Below are positions 38,074 through 47,201 of a stretch of 53,495 nt of DNA, piece after piece. Each line of letters starts with the position of its first letter. The stretch's first letter is position 1. The position numbers and the translations under genes are program-made. Source of the stretch: Pseudomonadota bacterium (GTDB lineage: Bacteria; Pseudomonadota; Gammaproteobacteria; Burkholderiales; Burkholderiaceae_E); assembly GCA_963204785.1 (NCBI GenBank), contig CAUJHG010000040.1:1-53495 (forward strand). The letters run 5' to 3'. The notes beneath the pieces are model-generated. The model saw only the letters and a list, made by a program, of their open reading frames with translations, made no database searches and was not told the origin of the DNA.

Positions 38074-38871
38074 TCATCGCGGCCACGCCGCCGCCATGGC
38101 GAGCAGGGCCGTCAGTTCGCCGAGCTGCTCGGCTGCACCGAGCGTGTCGCCGGTGTACCCGTCCAGGCGTCGGCGCAGCCAGTCGCGCAGGCCCAGGAAC
38201 AGGACGACGAACAGCGCGAGGGACATCCCGCCCGCAATGACCGGCATCTGCTGCATCGCTGCTGCCAGCGCCAGGAACAGGGCGCCCACCGCCGTGGCCC
38301 AGCCGGCATCGACTCCCCGCACCTCGCGCGCGAAGGAGCGTGTCCTGGCCCTGCCCTCGTCTCCCGCGTAGGGCAGCGCGTACATCATCGCGACCGCCTG
38401 CGCCCGGCCCGCGGCGTGCGCCGCGATCAGCGCGCAGGCCGCAGGCCAGGGCCCGCGACCGAGCAGTTCCGCCGTGAGCAGCACGCGCAGAAGCAGGACC
38501 AGCCCAAGGGCGACTGCGCCGTAGCTGCCGATCAGCGAGTCCTTCATGATCGCCAGGGCCTTTTCGCGCGAGGCAGCGCCCATCAGGGCGTCGCAGGTGT
38601 CGGCCAGCCCGTCCTCGTGCAGCGCCGCAGTGAGCCAGGCCGTGAAGCCGACCGACAGCGCGGCGGCCACGAGATCGGACCAGAAGGCCTGCGCCAGCAG
38701 AGCGACGGCTGCCGCTGAAGCGCCGATCACGGCCCCGGCAAGGGGCAGCTGCCGCACGGCCCGGGACGACGGGGCGGTGTCGTGACCCGCCCAGGCGACA
38801 GGCATCGGCAGGCGCGTCAGGAACTGCAGCGCGCTCAGCAGGAGGCGGAGTTCGCGCGCCAGCATCCTCAT
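38074..38871 (-). CDS. cobS: Adenosylcobinamide-GDP ribazoletransferase (cobalamin synthase)
   Basis: A 265-residue inner-membrane enzyme joining adenosylcobinamide-GDP to alpha-ribazole (or its phosphate). It begins ELRLLLSALQFLTRLPMPV as the family does and has the metal-binding HEDGLADTCDALMG motif followed by several hydrophobic helices and GYTGDTLGAAEQLGEL near the end. Its ATG overlaps the cobT stop. Confidence 0.96.
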   Translation of the reverse strand: MRMLARELRLLLSALQFLTRLPMPVAWAGHDTAPSSRAVRQLPLAGAVIGASAAAVALLAQAFWSDLVAAALSVGFTAWLTAALHEDGLADTCDALMGAASREKALAIMKDSLIGSYGAVALGLVLLLRVLLTAELLGRGPWPAACALIAAHAAGRAQAVAMMYALPYAGDEGRARTRSFAREVRGVDAGWATAVGALFLALAAAMQQMPVIAGGMSLALFVVLFLGLRDWLRRRLDGYTGDTLGAAEQLGELTALLAMAAAWPR

Positions 38872-39926
38872 GCTCCCCGCTGGCTGACTCCAGCCGATTC
38901 GAAGCTGGCCATTTCGGCAAGCACGCGACAGGCAGATTCGAGCAGGGGCCAGGCCAGCGCGGCGCCGGACCCCTCGCCCAGCCGCAAGTCGAGGTCCAGC
39001 AGCGGCCGCACGCCCAGCAGTTGCAGCCAGCGCGCATGCCCGGTCTCCCGCGAGCGGTGCGCGAACACACAGCGACCGAGGATCTCTGGCTGCAGCGCAG
39101 CAGCCACGGCAACCGCCGCAGTCGTGACGAAGCCGTCGACCACGATCAGGCGGCCGGCGCTCGCCGCCTGCTGGACGGCGCCGACCATCGTGGCGATCTC
39201 CAGCCCGCCCAGCGCGGCAAGCGCCTGCAGCGGCGCACTGGCAGCCGGGTTCGCCGCGAGCGCCTGCGCGAGCACCTCGCGCTTGGCCAGCAGGCCGGCG
39301 TCGTCGAGCCCGGTGCCACGGCCGGTGCAGGCCTCGAGCGACTCACCGGTGAGCCGCGCCATCAGCAGCGCCGCGGCCGAGGTGTTGCCGATGCCCATCT
39401 CGCCCAGCAGCAGCACGTTGCCCGGCAGCGTGTCGACGAGACGGCGCCCCTGTTCGATCGCCGTGCGGCACTGCGGATCGCTCAGCGCCGGGCCGCGGCT
39501 CGCGTCCGCCGTGCCGTATCCGGCGCCGGCCACCTTCATCGACACCAGCATCGGGTGCGGTTCGAAGTCCGCCGCCACGCCGCAGTCGACCACCGTCAGT
39601 GAAAGGCGGTGCTGGCGCGCAAGCACCGAGACCGCTGCCCCGCCTGCCAGGAAGTTCAGGACCATCTGCCGGGTCACTTCGGGCGGAAAGGCCGAGACCC
39701 CCCGCACGGCGATGCCGTGATCGGCCGCGAAGACCACGAGTTGGGGCTCGCGCAGGACGGGATGCTGCGCGTCCTGCACCAGCGCGATCTGCAGCGCGAG
39801 GGACTCGAGCCGCCCGAGCGCGCCCAGCGGCTTGGTCTTTGCGTCGAGCGCCGCCTGGACCCGCTGCCTCAGTTCGGGGTCGTCGATGGCAGGCAGTGGC
39901 AGGGTGATCCGGAAGTCGGTGTCCAT
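38868..39926 (-). CDS. cobT: Nicotinate-nucleotide--dimethylbenzimidazole phosphoribosyltransferase
   Basis: A 352-residue enzyme making alpha-ribazole phosphate from the lower-ligand base and nicotinate mononucleotide. Family segments include KTKPLGALGRLE, VVFAADHGIAVRGVSAFP, LLLGEMGIGNTSAAALL and the C-terminal catalytic glutamate in LRLGEGSGAALA. Length is normal. AAGGA lies 5 bp before ATG 39926. btuD ends 32 bp upstream and cobS overlaps downstream. Confidence 0.97.
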   Translation of the reverse strand: MDTDFRITLPLPAIDDPELRQRVQAALDAKTKPLGALGRLESLALQIALVQDAQHPVLREPQLVVFAADHGIAVRGVSAFPPEVTRQMVLNFLAGGAAVSVLARQHRLSLTVVDCGVAADFEPHPMLVSMKVAGAGYGTADASRGPALSDPQCRTAIEQGRRLVDTLPGNVLLLGEMGIGNTSAAALLMARLTGESLEACTGRGTGLDDAGLLAKREVLAQALAANPAASAPLQALAALGGLEIATMVGAVQQAASAGRLIVVDGFVTTAAVAVAAALQPEILGRCVFAHRSRETGHARWLQLLGVRPLLDLDLRLGEGSGAALAWPLLESACRVLAEMASFESAGVSQRGA

Positions 39927-39958
39927 GTGTTCCTTGCATCGGGTCGCAGCGCTCGCGG

Positions 39959-40816
39959 TCAGCCTCCCGGGAGGGATGCGGCAGGAGATGCGTCGGCTTC
40001 GTGCCCGTGTGCTCGGACCGGGTCGATGGCCAGGCCCACCCGCGGGCGGCCGTGGGCGTCGGAGTCGATGCGGATCGCGCCACCGAAGACGCGCACCAGT
40101 GCCGCCTGGACGGCGGCATCGGTTGGCGCGCCCTCGGCCCGCAGGACGCCGCCATCCAGGATCAGCAGCCGATCGGCCCGCAGCGCGATGGGGAGGTCGT
40201 GCAGCACGCTCAGCACTGCGCGAGGCGCCTCGGGGTCATGCGCGAGTTGCCGGAACAGGCGCGCCAGGGCCACCTGGTGGGGCGCATCGAGATGGGTCGT
40301 CGGCTCGTCGAGCAGCAGCAGCGGCGCTTCGGTGGCCAGCACCCGCGCCAGCAGCACGCGCTGGCGTTCGCCGCCCGACAGTTCGTGCAGCCGCCGATGC
40401 TCCCATGGCCGGCACTCGGTCAGCGCCATCGCGCGATCGACGGCTGCCCGGTCCTCGGGTCCCGGAGTGCCCAGCAGCCCCAACCGTGCGACGCGACCGA
40501 GCTCGACGGTCTCGCGCACCGTGAGTTCGCCGGTGACCTCACCCTGCTGGGCGAGCCAGGCGAGCATGCGGGCCCGCTCGCCCGGGGCGATCCGGTGCAG
40601 ATCCGCAGGCGTGACCGCGGCGCCCGAACCCGCCAGCACCCGCCCCCTCGACAGCGGCTGAAGCCCAGCGAGTGCCCGCAGCAGCGTCGACTTGCCCGCG
40701 CCATTGGGTCCGACGAGCGCAGTCCATCCTGGCCCGATCTCCAGGCTCACGCCCTGGAGGACGTCCTGGCGTCCCAGACGCACACGAACACCCTCGGCCT
40801 TCAGCGAAGGAATCAT
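39959..40816 (-). CDS. btuD: Cobalamin ABC transporter ATP-binding protein
   Basis: A 285-residue ABC ATPase. Walker A is LVGPNGAGKSTLLRALAG, the signature [16 protein letters not shown], Walker B LLLLDEPTTHLD. With BtuC and BtuF it imports corrinoids into the cytoplasm. ATG 40816 overlaps the btuC stop (ATGA); the longer frame to 40933 lies inside btuC. FecCD-type iron-siderophore ATPases look alike, but the B12 operon decides the name. Confidence 0.94.
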   Translation of the reverse strand: MIPSLKAEGVRVRLGRQDVLQGVSLEIGPGWTALVGPNGAGKSTLLRALAGLQPLSRGRVLAGSGAAVTPADLHRIAPGERARMLAWLAQQGEVTGELTVRETVELGRVARLGLLGTPGPEDRAAVDRAMALTECRPWEHRRLHELSGGERQRVLLARVLATEAPLLLLDEPTTHLDAPHQVALARLFRQLAHDPEAPRAVLSVLHDLPIALRADRLLILDGGVLRAEGAPTDAAVQAALVRVFGGAIRIDSDAHGRPRVGLAIDPVRAHGHEADASPAASLPGG

Positions 40817-41877
40817 GAACGCGCCCTCTGTCCCAGCAGCCAGACCAGGTAGCCACCTCCCAGCACCGCGGTGATCACTCCCACGGGAAGCTCCTCGGGC
40901 GCGATCAGCCCGCGCGAGATCACGTCGGCCCACTGCAGCACGGCAGCCCCCATCCCCGCGCTGGCCACCAGCAGCCAGGCGTGCGTGCCGGGTGCGCTGC
41001 GCCGAACGAGGTGCGGTGCCACCAGGCCCACGAAGGCCACCAGCCCGGCCTGCGAGACAGCCAGCGCAGTGCCCAGGCTCAGCATGAGCACGAGCGCGAG
41101 CCGTGTCCTGGGCAGATCCAGCCCGAGGCTGGCGGCAGTGTCCTCGCCCAGCGTCAGCACATCCAGTGCACGGGCATGGCGCCGGGCCAGCAGCAGCAGC
41201 AGCGCAAGGCCCGCACCGAGCAACGCCAGCGCGTGCCAGCCCAGGAAGCTGGTGCTGCCCAGCATGAAGGCCTGCTTGCCGCGCAGGGCATCTGGCGAGG
41301 CGACGGTGACGAGATCGCTGAGCGCCCCCAGCAGCACGCCCGTCACGACCCCGGCCAGCAGCAGGCGCAAGGTCTGCACGGCACCGCGCGCGAGCATCAG
41401 CGTGAGCGAGACTCCTGCCAGCGCGCCGACGAAGGCGGCCGCGACCAGGCCCGCCCGGTCGAGCCAGGCCAGCGTCGCGAGGCTCATGTAGGCGCCGCCC
41501 AGCGTCGCGGCGGCAAGCACCAGCACGACGCCAAGCCCTGCACCCGCAGCGCTGCCGAGCAGGTAGGGATCGGCCAGCGGGTTGCGGAACACCCCCTGTG
41601 CGATCGCGCCGGACAGGCCGAGCAATCCGCCGACCAGCATCGCGCCCAGGGTGCGCGGCGCACGGATCTGCCCGATCAGCAGAACCGCATCGTCACTCTG
41701 GAGATCAGCCCAGAACGCGCGCAGAGAAAAGCCGGCCGAACCTGTCGCCAGGCCGGCAGCGAGGCCCGCCACTATGGCCAGCACGATCCAGGCGGCCAGG
41801 CGTCTGCGCGCCGCGACCTCGGGCAGGACGGCACCGCCAGGCGTCGCGGTCTCCATGTGTGCAGAGGCGTCTCTCAT
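40813..41877 (-). CDS. btuC: Cobalamin ABC transporter permease
   Basis: A 354-residue FecCD/BtuC-type permease with about ten hydrophobic helices. It shows RAPRTLGAMLVGGLLGLSGAIAQGVFRNPLADPYLLG, the family N-terminal block, and ISFVGLVAPH-like VAFVGLVAPHLVRR near the end. It forms the inner-membrane channel with BtuD. Its ATG overlaps the btuF stop (ATGA). Confidence 0.95.
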   Translation of the reverse strand: MRDASAHMETATPGGAVLPEVAARRRLAAWIVLAIVAGLAAGLATGSAGFSLRAFWADLQSDDAVLLIGQIRAPRTLGAMLVGGLLGLSGAIAQGVFRNPLADPYLLGSAAGAGLGVVLVLAAATLGGAYMSLATLAWLDRAGLVAAAFVGALAGVSLTLMLARGAVQTLRLLLAGVVTGVLLGALSDLVTVASPDALRGKQAFMLGSTSFLGWHALALLGAGLALLLLLARRHARALDVLTLGEDTAASLGLDLPRTRLALVLMLSLGTALAVSQAGLVAFVGLVAPHLVRRSAPGTHAWLLVASAGMGAAVLQWADVISRGLIAPEELPVGVITAVLGGGYLVWLLGQRARS

Positions 41878-42794
41878 CGGACCGCTTGCGTGGCCAGCCC
41901 GGAAAGACAGTCGGCGAGCAGACCGGCGGCTTCACCCATGCGCGGCCCTGGGCGGATCAGCATCTCGTACTGGGGGGTCTCGAAGGCGCAGAGCCGGCGC
42001 TCGCGGACGGCCGCCATCGCGCTCCAGCCCGGCCGTGCCAGGAGCGCCGCCATTTCCCGATGCACGCCCATGATCACGTCGGGCCGGGCCCGCACGACGT
42101 ACTCCGGATTGAGCTTGGGAAAAGGCCCCAGCTCGGGCGGCACCACGTTGCCCATTCCCAGGCGCGCCAGCGTCTCGCCGATGAACGAGGAGGCGCCCGC
42201 CGCATAGGGACCGCCGCCGATCTCGAAGTACACCCGCTGGCCGCGCAGCGACGCCGGTATGCGCGCAGCCGCGGAATCGATCTCCCGGTTCAGCCGCGCC
42301 CACACCTGCCCGCCTTCGTCGGGCCTGCCGATCAGCCTGGCGATTGCATCGAGCGCGCGGTGCACGTCGGCGTGGCTCTCGGACCTCAGGCGGACCACGA
42401 CGAAGCCGAGCGCTTCCAGCCGTTCCATCGCACGTGACGAGGTCGACGCGAGGATGACATCCGGCTTCAGCGCCGCGATCGCCTCGATCTGCGCATCCTC
42501 CAGCCCACCGAGGCGAGGAAGACGCGCGACCTCCGCGGGCCAGTCCGAATAGCGATCGGTCCCGACCAGCCGCGCGCCGGCGCCCAGGACCCAGACGGCC
42601 TCGGTGAAGGACGGAAGCATGGAGACGATGCGCTGCGGCGGCGCAGGCAAGCGATGCTCGGTGCCGCGGTCATCGCGCAACGCGATCGGCTGCGCCGAAG
42701 CCTGTGCGAAGCCCAGCGCCAGACTCAGCCCGAAGGCCAGCCACAGCAGCCCGGCACGAGCCTGGGCTCGAAACGGTCGATGCGTCCCACTCAT
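41874..42794 (-). CDS. btuF: Periplasmic corrinoid-binding protein
   Basis: A 306-residue exported binding protein with a signal peptide (AGLLWLAFGLSLALGFAQASAQ) and the TroA/BtuF fold: PQRIVSMLPSFTEAVWVLGAG, LPRLGGLEDAQIEAIAALKPDVIL and YVVRARPDVIMG. It delivers corrinoids to BtuCD. AGGAG is 8 bp before ATG 42794. cobU ends 16 bp upstream. Confidence 0.93.
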   Translation of the reverse strand: MSGTHRPFRAQARAGLLWLAFGLSLALGFAQASAQPIALRDDRGTEHRLPAPPQRIVSMLPSFTEAVWVLGAGARLVGTDRYSDWPAEVARLPRLGGLEDAQIEAIAALKPDVILASTSSRAMERLEALGFVVVRLRSESHADVHRALDAIARLIGRPDEGGQVWARLNREIDSAAARIPASLRGQRVYFEIGGGPYAAGASSFIGETLARLGMGNVVPPELGPFPKLNPEYVVRARPDVIMGVHREMAALLARPGWSAMAAVRERRLCAFETPQYEMLIRPGPRMGEAAGLLADCLSGLATQAVR

Positions 42795-42810
42795 GCATCG
42801 GGCTCCTGGA

Positions 42811-43413
42811 TCACTTCGCGTCCTTCACCGGGAAGGGGCAGCCGGCCACCATCAGCGTCACCCGCGCGCACAGGGCCGCGACCGACTGGTGCAGCACGCC
42901 CAGTGCATCGACGAAGGCGCGCGCTTCAGCGGTCATCGGCATCACCCCCAGCCCGATCTCGTTGGAGACCAGAACGATGGGCGAGGAACTGCAGCGCAGC
43001 GCCTGCAGCAGTTCGTCCTGCTCGGCTGCCCAGCGCTGCGCGGCGGCCCCTGCATCCGTCGGCTGCGCCGCCACACTCGCCGGCGGCATCAGACACTGCG
43101 TCAGCCACAGCGTGAGGCAATCGACCACGAGGAGCTGCTGCGGATCGGACAGGGTCTGCAGGGCCCGGCCCAGCGCCGAGGCTGCTTCCACCGTCCGCAG
43201 CTCCGGAATCCGTGCGGCGCGGTCCGCGCGATGGCGCGCAATGCGCTGCGCCATCTCCTCGTCGCCGGTGAGCTCGCCCGGCAGCGCGGTGGCCACGAGC
43301 GTGGCGCGACGCCCCACCCCGCTGGCCAGCCAGTCGGCCGCCCGACTCTCCGCCGCCCGCGACTTGCCGCTCTTGGCGCCGCCGAGGATCAGTTCGTGTC
43401 GCACCGTCGTCAT
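42811..43413 (-). CDS. cobU: Adenosylcobinamide kinase / adenosylcobinamide-phosphate guanylyltransferase
   Basis: A 200-residue bifunctional enzyme (CobU/CobP) that phosphorylates and then guanylylates adenosylcobinamide. The P-loop is LILGGAKSGKSRAAESRA, and LLVVDCLTLWL and VLVSNEIGLGVMPM are the other family blocks. ATG 43413 overlaps the cobB stop in an ATGA junction; the longer frame to 43497 lies within cobB. Confidence 0.95.
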   Translation of the reverse strand: MTTVRHELILGGAKSGKSRAAESRAADWLASGVGRRATLVATALPGELTGDEEMAQRIARHRADRAARIPELRTVEAASALGRALQTLSDPQQLLVVDCLTLWLTQCLMPPASVAAQPTDAGAAAQRWAAEQDELLQALRCSSSPIVLVSNEIGLGVMPMTAEARAFVDALGVLHQSVAALCARVTLMVAGCPFPVKDAK

Positions 43414-44804
43414 CGGGCAGCCATTCTGCAACTGCCCCCGAACAAGGGGGCCGGATCGAACAGTCGGGCTGTCGCGGCGGGCGAGGATGCGAACCAAGGG
43501 TGGAAGCAGCTCCCGCGCAGGCCGCCGCGCTCGAACACCGGTTCACCCGTACCGACTGCCGAGGGCCGGAGCTGCGGCGCCGAGTACGCCGCCGGCGGCA
43601 AGGGGGTGTCAAGGCGAGACCAGTGGAAGCTATGCCCCCGCAGCGGCTCGATCCCATCGCCGATCGAAAGTTCATGCGGACCGAGGCTCGCCAGGCCCCG
43701 CTCCATGACCGCAGCTCCCGGCAGCAGCCCCCACATCGGATGCGATCGAGCAGCTCCGTCGACGAGGCGCTCGGCCAGGACCATGAGCCCGCCGCACTCG
43801 GCCCATAACGGCTTGCCGGCATCGACATGCGCAGCAATCTGCGCGCGCAGCCCGAAGCACTGCGCGAGCCGGGCGGCGTGCAGCTCCGGGTAGCCGCCAG
43901 GAAGCCAGATCGCATCGCAGGCGGGAAGCGCATCGCCAGCCAGCGGTGAGAAGAACACGGGCTGCGCGCCAAGCTCCCGCAAGACCTGGAGGTTGGCCGG
44001 GTAGACGAAGGCGAAGGCGGCATCGTGCGCCACGGCGATGCGGCGACCCGCAAGGAACTGCAGCGCAGGCGCGGGAGGGGGCGCGACAGGCGCCTGCCAC
44101 ACGGGCCAGGCCGCGAGCTCGTGCGCGTGGCGCCGCGTGCCCGGCAAGGCGCGGCGCCCCAGGGGCGTGGTGGAGAGCGCATCGGCAGCGGCATCGAGAC
44201 GCGCCTGCGCGCGCGATGACTCGCCTGGCATCGCGAGCCCGGGATGCCGCTCGGGCAGGCCGATCGCTTCGCTGCGGCTCAGATGGCCCAGCCAGGGCCC
44301 GCCATCATCGCGACGTTCCGGCTCCAGCGCGTCCATCAGGATGTCCGCATGCTGCGGGCTGCCGACGCCGTTGGCGAGCACCCCCGCCCAGGGCAGGTCC
44401 GGCAGCCAGTTGCGCAGACCATGGGCCACGGCCGCGAAAGTGCCCGCCATGGCGCCGGCATCGATCACCGCGACCACGGGGATTGCGAAGCGCCGGGCGA
44501 GGTCCGCAGCGCTGGGATCCCCATCGAACAGACCCATCACCCCCTCGACGACGATCAGGTCCGCCTCCAGCGACGCGCTGGCGAGCCGTCGTGCGCAATC
44601 GTCGGCGCCGTTGATCCAGAGATCCAGGGAATCGACGGGATATCCGCTGGCGGCCTGCAGCCACAAGGGGTCGAGGAAGTCCGGCCCGCACTTGAAACAG
44701 CGCACGCGCCGACCCTGCCGCGTGTGCAGCCGGGCCAGCGCTGCCGCTGCCGTGGTCTTGCCCTGGCCCGAAGCCGGGGCAGCGATCAGCAGGGCGGCAG
44801 CCAT
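43410..44804 (-). CDS. cobB: Cobyrinate a,c-diamide synthase
   Basis: A 464-residue ATP- and glutamine-dependent amidotransferase (CobB/CbiA) acting on side chains a and c of cobyrinate. The ATPase part starts LLIAAPASGQGKTTAAAALARL and has RCFKCGPDFLDPLW and VEGVMGLFDG. The glutaminase part has the nucleophile cysteine in PLWAECGGLMVLAE and the histidine in GHSFHWS. It is the only corrin-ring amidation gene in this operon, so it may serve salvage of incomplete corrinoids or work with genes elsewhere. Confidence 0.94.
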   Translation of the reverse strand: MAAALLIAAPASGQGKTTAAAALARLHTRQGRRVRCFKCGPDFLDPLWLQAASGYPVDSLDLWINGADDCARRLASASLEADLIVVEGVMGLFDGDPSAADLARRFAIPVVAVIDAGAMAGTFAAVAHGLRNWLPDLPWAGVLANGVGSPQHADILMDALEPERRDDGGPWLGHLSRSEAIGLPERHPGLAMPGESSRAQARLDAAADALSTTPLGRRALPGTRRHAHELAAWPVWQAPVAPPPAPALQFLAGRRIAVAHDAAFAFVYPANLQVLRELGAQPVFFSPLAGDALPACDAIWLPGGYPELHAARLAQCFGLRAQIAAHVDAGKPLWAECGGLMVLAERLVDGAARSHPMWGLLPGAAVMERGLASLGPHELSIGDGIEPLRGHSFHWSRLDTPLPPAAYSAPQLRPSAVGTGEPVFERGGLRGSCFHPWFASSPAATARLFDPAPLFGGSCRMAAR

Positions 44805-44840
44805 CGGAAGCAGTCGTGCGGCGCCCGCGAAGACGGCGCC

Positions 44841-46694
44841 TCAGGGTGCCCAGCGCAGCGTGACCAGAAGATTGCGGCCGGCGCTTGCGTAGTAACGCGC
44901 GAGCTCATACTGCTTGTCGGCAATGTTGTCGATGCGCGCCTCGAGCGAAAGCTCCCTGGTCAGCGCCTTGCTCGCATAGAGGTTGACCACACCATACCCG
45001 CCCAGCGCCTGGGTGTTCGCAGCGTCCTCGTAGCGCCGGCCGGCCGCCCGGACCTCGGCTCCGATCAGCCAGCCCGCCTGCGTCGTCTCTGCGCCGAAGG
45101 TGGCAAGCCGCCTGGCACGACGCTGCAGCAGCTTGTCGGTGTCGGAGTTGCGCGGGTCGTGCCAGTCCAGCGAGCCTCTAAGGGTGATCGCGCCGAGCGT
45201 GGTGCGTCCGGAGAGCGTGATGCCCTTCAGTTCGGCGCGACCGACGTTCTCGTAGCAACCGAAGGGGCTCGCACAGAAGCCGGGAGAGCCGAAGACGATC
45301 AGGTTGCTCACCTTGTTGCGCCATGCCGCGACGCCGACCTCGTTGCCCGCCGCGGCCCAGCGCAGGCCCAGCTCGATGTTGCGGCCCGATTCCGGCACCA
45401 GGTTCGCGTTGCCGTACTCGCTGAAGCGCTGGTAGAGCGTCGGCGCCCGGAACGACGAGGCAGCGGCGGCAGTCACACGCCAGTGGGGCATGAAGTTCCA
45501 GCCCCAGGCCAGGCTGCCCGTGCTCTTGCCGCCGAACTCGCTGTCGTCGTCCCGCCGGACGTGGGCCTGCACTCCGTGGTCGCCGAACTCGCCGCGCCAG
45601 CCGACACCGATGGCATCCTGGTTGCGCCTGCCACCGAAGGCAGCTCCGAAGGCGGTGGCAGGATTGAACAGCTTGTCCTCGCGCCGCTCCAGGGTTCCGG
45701 TGAACAGGCTGCTGCCGACACGCTGTTCGTGAAGCAGCGTGTAGTCGCGCAGGGTCGTCTCGGTACGGTAGTAGCTCGGCTGGGTCTCGTAAGTGCTGCG
45801 CGTCTCGCCGACCTGGAAGCGGGTCGTCGCGTCGGCATTCCATCGGCCCTGCCAGGAGAGACTGCCGGTGCGAAGCTTGTGGCGGCTCTCGTCCTTGTCG
45901 CTGGCCGATCCGTCGTAGCCCGACTTCATGTCGCTCGCCAGCAGGGAAGCGTCGATGCGATGCACCGCGTTGAGCTGGTAGCCGACGCGCCCCTGTACGG
46001 AAGTGCGCTCCCAGCCATCCTTGTCGGGGTTGTAGCCGAACGCGCCGGGCTTGCTTGCGTTGAACCCGTCGCTGCGGCCATGCGCCGCCGACAGCGAATA
46101 GGACAGTGCGCCCGCCGAGCCGCTGATGCCGGCCTGGGCCTGTCTGGTGTTGCGCGAACCCAGGCTCACCGAGGCCGTCGGCTTCGCCGCGCCCTCACCC
46201 CGACGGGTGAAGAACTGGACCACCCCGGCGAGCGCATCCGATCCGTAGATCGCGGCAGCAGGACCGCGCACGATCTCGACGCGTTCGATCTGGTCGAGCG
46301 GAATCTGTTCCCAGACCGCACCGCCGGTGGCCTGCGAGTCCACGCGCACACCGTCGATGTAGACCGCGGTGTGGCGGGTTTCGCCGCCCCGGATGTAGAC
46401 GCCGGTCGCACTGCCCGGCCCGCCGTTGCGCGAGAACTCGATCCCCGGCTGGCGAGCCAGCAGATCGGCAACGTCGACGAGACCGGCGCGCTCGATCTCG
46501 TCGCGTTCGATGACGGTGACATCGGCAAGCACGCTGGACAGCGGCTCCGGCGTGCGACTGGCAGTGACCACGATCGGCGCCAGCGTTGCCGCCGGACCGG
46601 ACTGGGCGATCGCGGTCGGCATCAACACGGGCGAGGCAAACGGAGCGAGAACGGCAGCGACGCGCGACGCGCGGCCAAACCTGGACGAAATCAT
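44841..46694 (-). CDS. btuB: TonB-dependent vitamin B12 receptor (BtuB-like)
   Basis: A 617-residue outer-membrane receptor. ATG 46694 gives a signal peptide ending near AIAQS; the TonB box region reads APIVVTASRTP, and the plug domain follows with DLLARQPGIEFSRNGGPGSATGVYIRGGETRHTAVYIDG. The rest is a beta-barrel with many alternating strands, ending in LLVTLRWAP. It imports corrinoids with energy from TonB-ExbBD. The 5' leader holds a cobalamin riboswitch, which fixes the substrate. The longer frame to 46850 runs through the riboswitch and is not used. Confidence 0.95.
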   Translation of the reverse strand: MISSRFGRASRVAAVLAPFASPVLMPTAIAQSGPAATLAPIVVTASRTPEPLSSVLADVTVIERDEIERAGLVDVADLLARQPGIEFSRNGGPGSATGVYIRGGETRHTAVYIDGVRVDSQATGGAVWEQIPLDQIERVEIVRGPAAAIYGSDALAGVVQFFTRRGEGAAKPTASVSLGSRNTRQAQAGISGSAGALSYSLSAAHGRSDGFNASKPGAFGYNPDKDGWERTSVQGRVGYQLNAVHRIDASLLASDMKSGYDGSASDKDESRHKLRTGSLSWQGRWNADATTRFQVGETRSTYETQPSYYRTETTLRDYTLLHEQRVGSSLFTGTLERREDKLFNPATAFGAAFGGRRNQDAIGVGWRGEFGDHGVQAHVRRDDDSEFGGKSTGSLAWGWNFMPHWRVTAAAASSFRAPTLYQRFSEYGNANLVPESGRNIELGLRWAAAGNEVGVAAWRNKVSNLIVFGSPGFCASPFGCYENVGRAELKGITLSGRTTLGAITLRGSLDWHDPRNSDTDKLLQRRARRLATFGAETTQAGWLIGAEVRAAGRRYEDAANTQALGGYGVVNLYASKALTRELSLEARIDNIADKQYELARYYASAGRNLLVTLRWAP

Positions 46695-46780
46695 CGTATG
46701 AACCCGGGACAAACGCGCCCGGCTGCTTCCCCGCAGCCACGCGCTTCCAGCAGACCGCCGTGGCAGCCCACCACCTCGTT

Positions 46781-47004
46781 GGCCGGTATCCGGGCTGACG
46801 GAGACTACCCGTGACGCCTTCCCAGTCCCCATCGCCTGCGGGCGATGCATTCCAGTGGCGTGTTGTCACGAGCGGGCAGGCTTTCGGCCTGCCGTCCGCT
46901 TACCGTTGCGGGCGCAGCTCAGGTTGGGATGCGCGCAATGACGCTGCCTCCCCCCTGATTCCCGTTGAACTGTCTCGGCCGAGCGCCTTGACGAGCACCA
47001 ACGC
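46781..47004 (-). promoter_or_regulatory. Cobalamin (AdoCbl) riboswitch
   Basis: Read leftward it starts GTTGGTGCTCGTC, has GGGAATCAGG, CTGAGCTGCGCCCGCAACGGT, the conserved GCCACTGG and GGGAAGGCG motifs, and ends in the B12 box AGCCCGGATACCGGCC. These are the core elements of the class I cobalamin riboswitch, about 220 nt. It lies about 85 bp before btuB and should shut off the operon when B12 is plentiful. Confidence 0.96.
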
Positions 47005-47008
47005 GGAG

Positions 47009-47014
47009 ACTATA
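47009..47014 (-). promoter_or_regulatory. Extended -10 element of the B12 operon
   Basis: Leftward TGC-TATAGT lies about 5-6 bp before the riboswitch 5' end, giving an extended -10. No good -35 was seen. The region 47020-47200 up to the end of the NrtR-like gene shows nothing else. Confidence 0.6.
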
Positions 47015-47201
47015 GCATGGTGCCAGTCCCCGGCGCTGCCGGCCCCTCCCCGGGAAAACCGCCGGGCGCCTCGCCGCACGGCGGACTTTCCGCGACCGGA
47101 TGGCGCGGGTTTCGAGCTCCACAGCCAGCGGCTCTTCCTGGCATCAGGCCCACCAGCTGCGCCTGATGAAGATCGGTTGGGAATGCGACCGGAGGCCCCG
47201 T

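Noticed and set aside
44244..46814. An 856-residue rightward frame opposite btuB and cobB
   Set aside because: Shadow of the B12 operon; it also crosses into the riboswitch.
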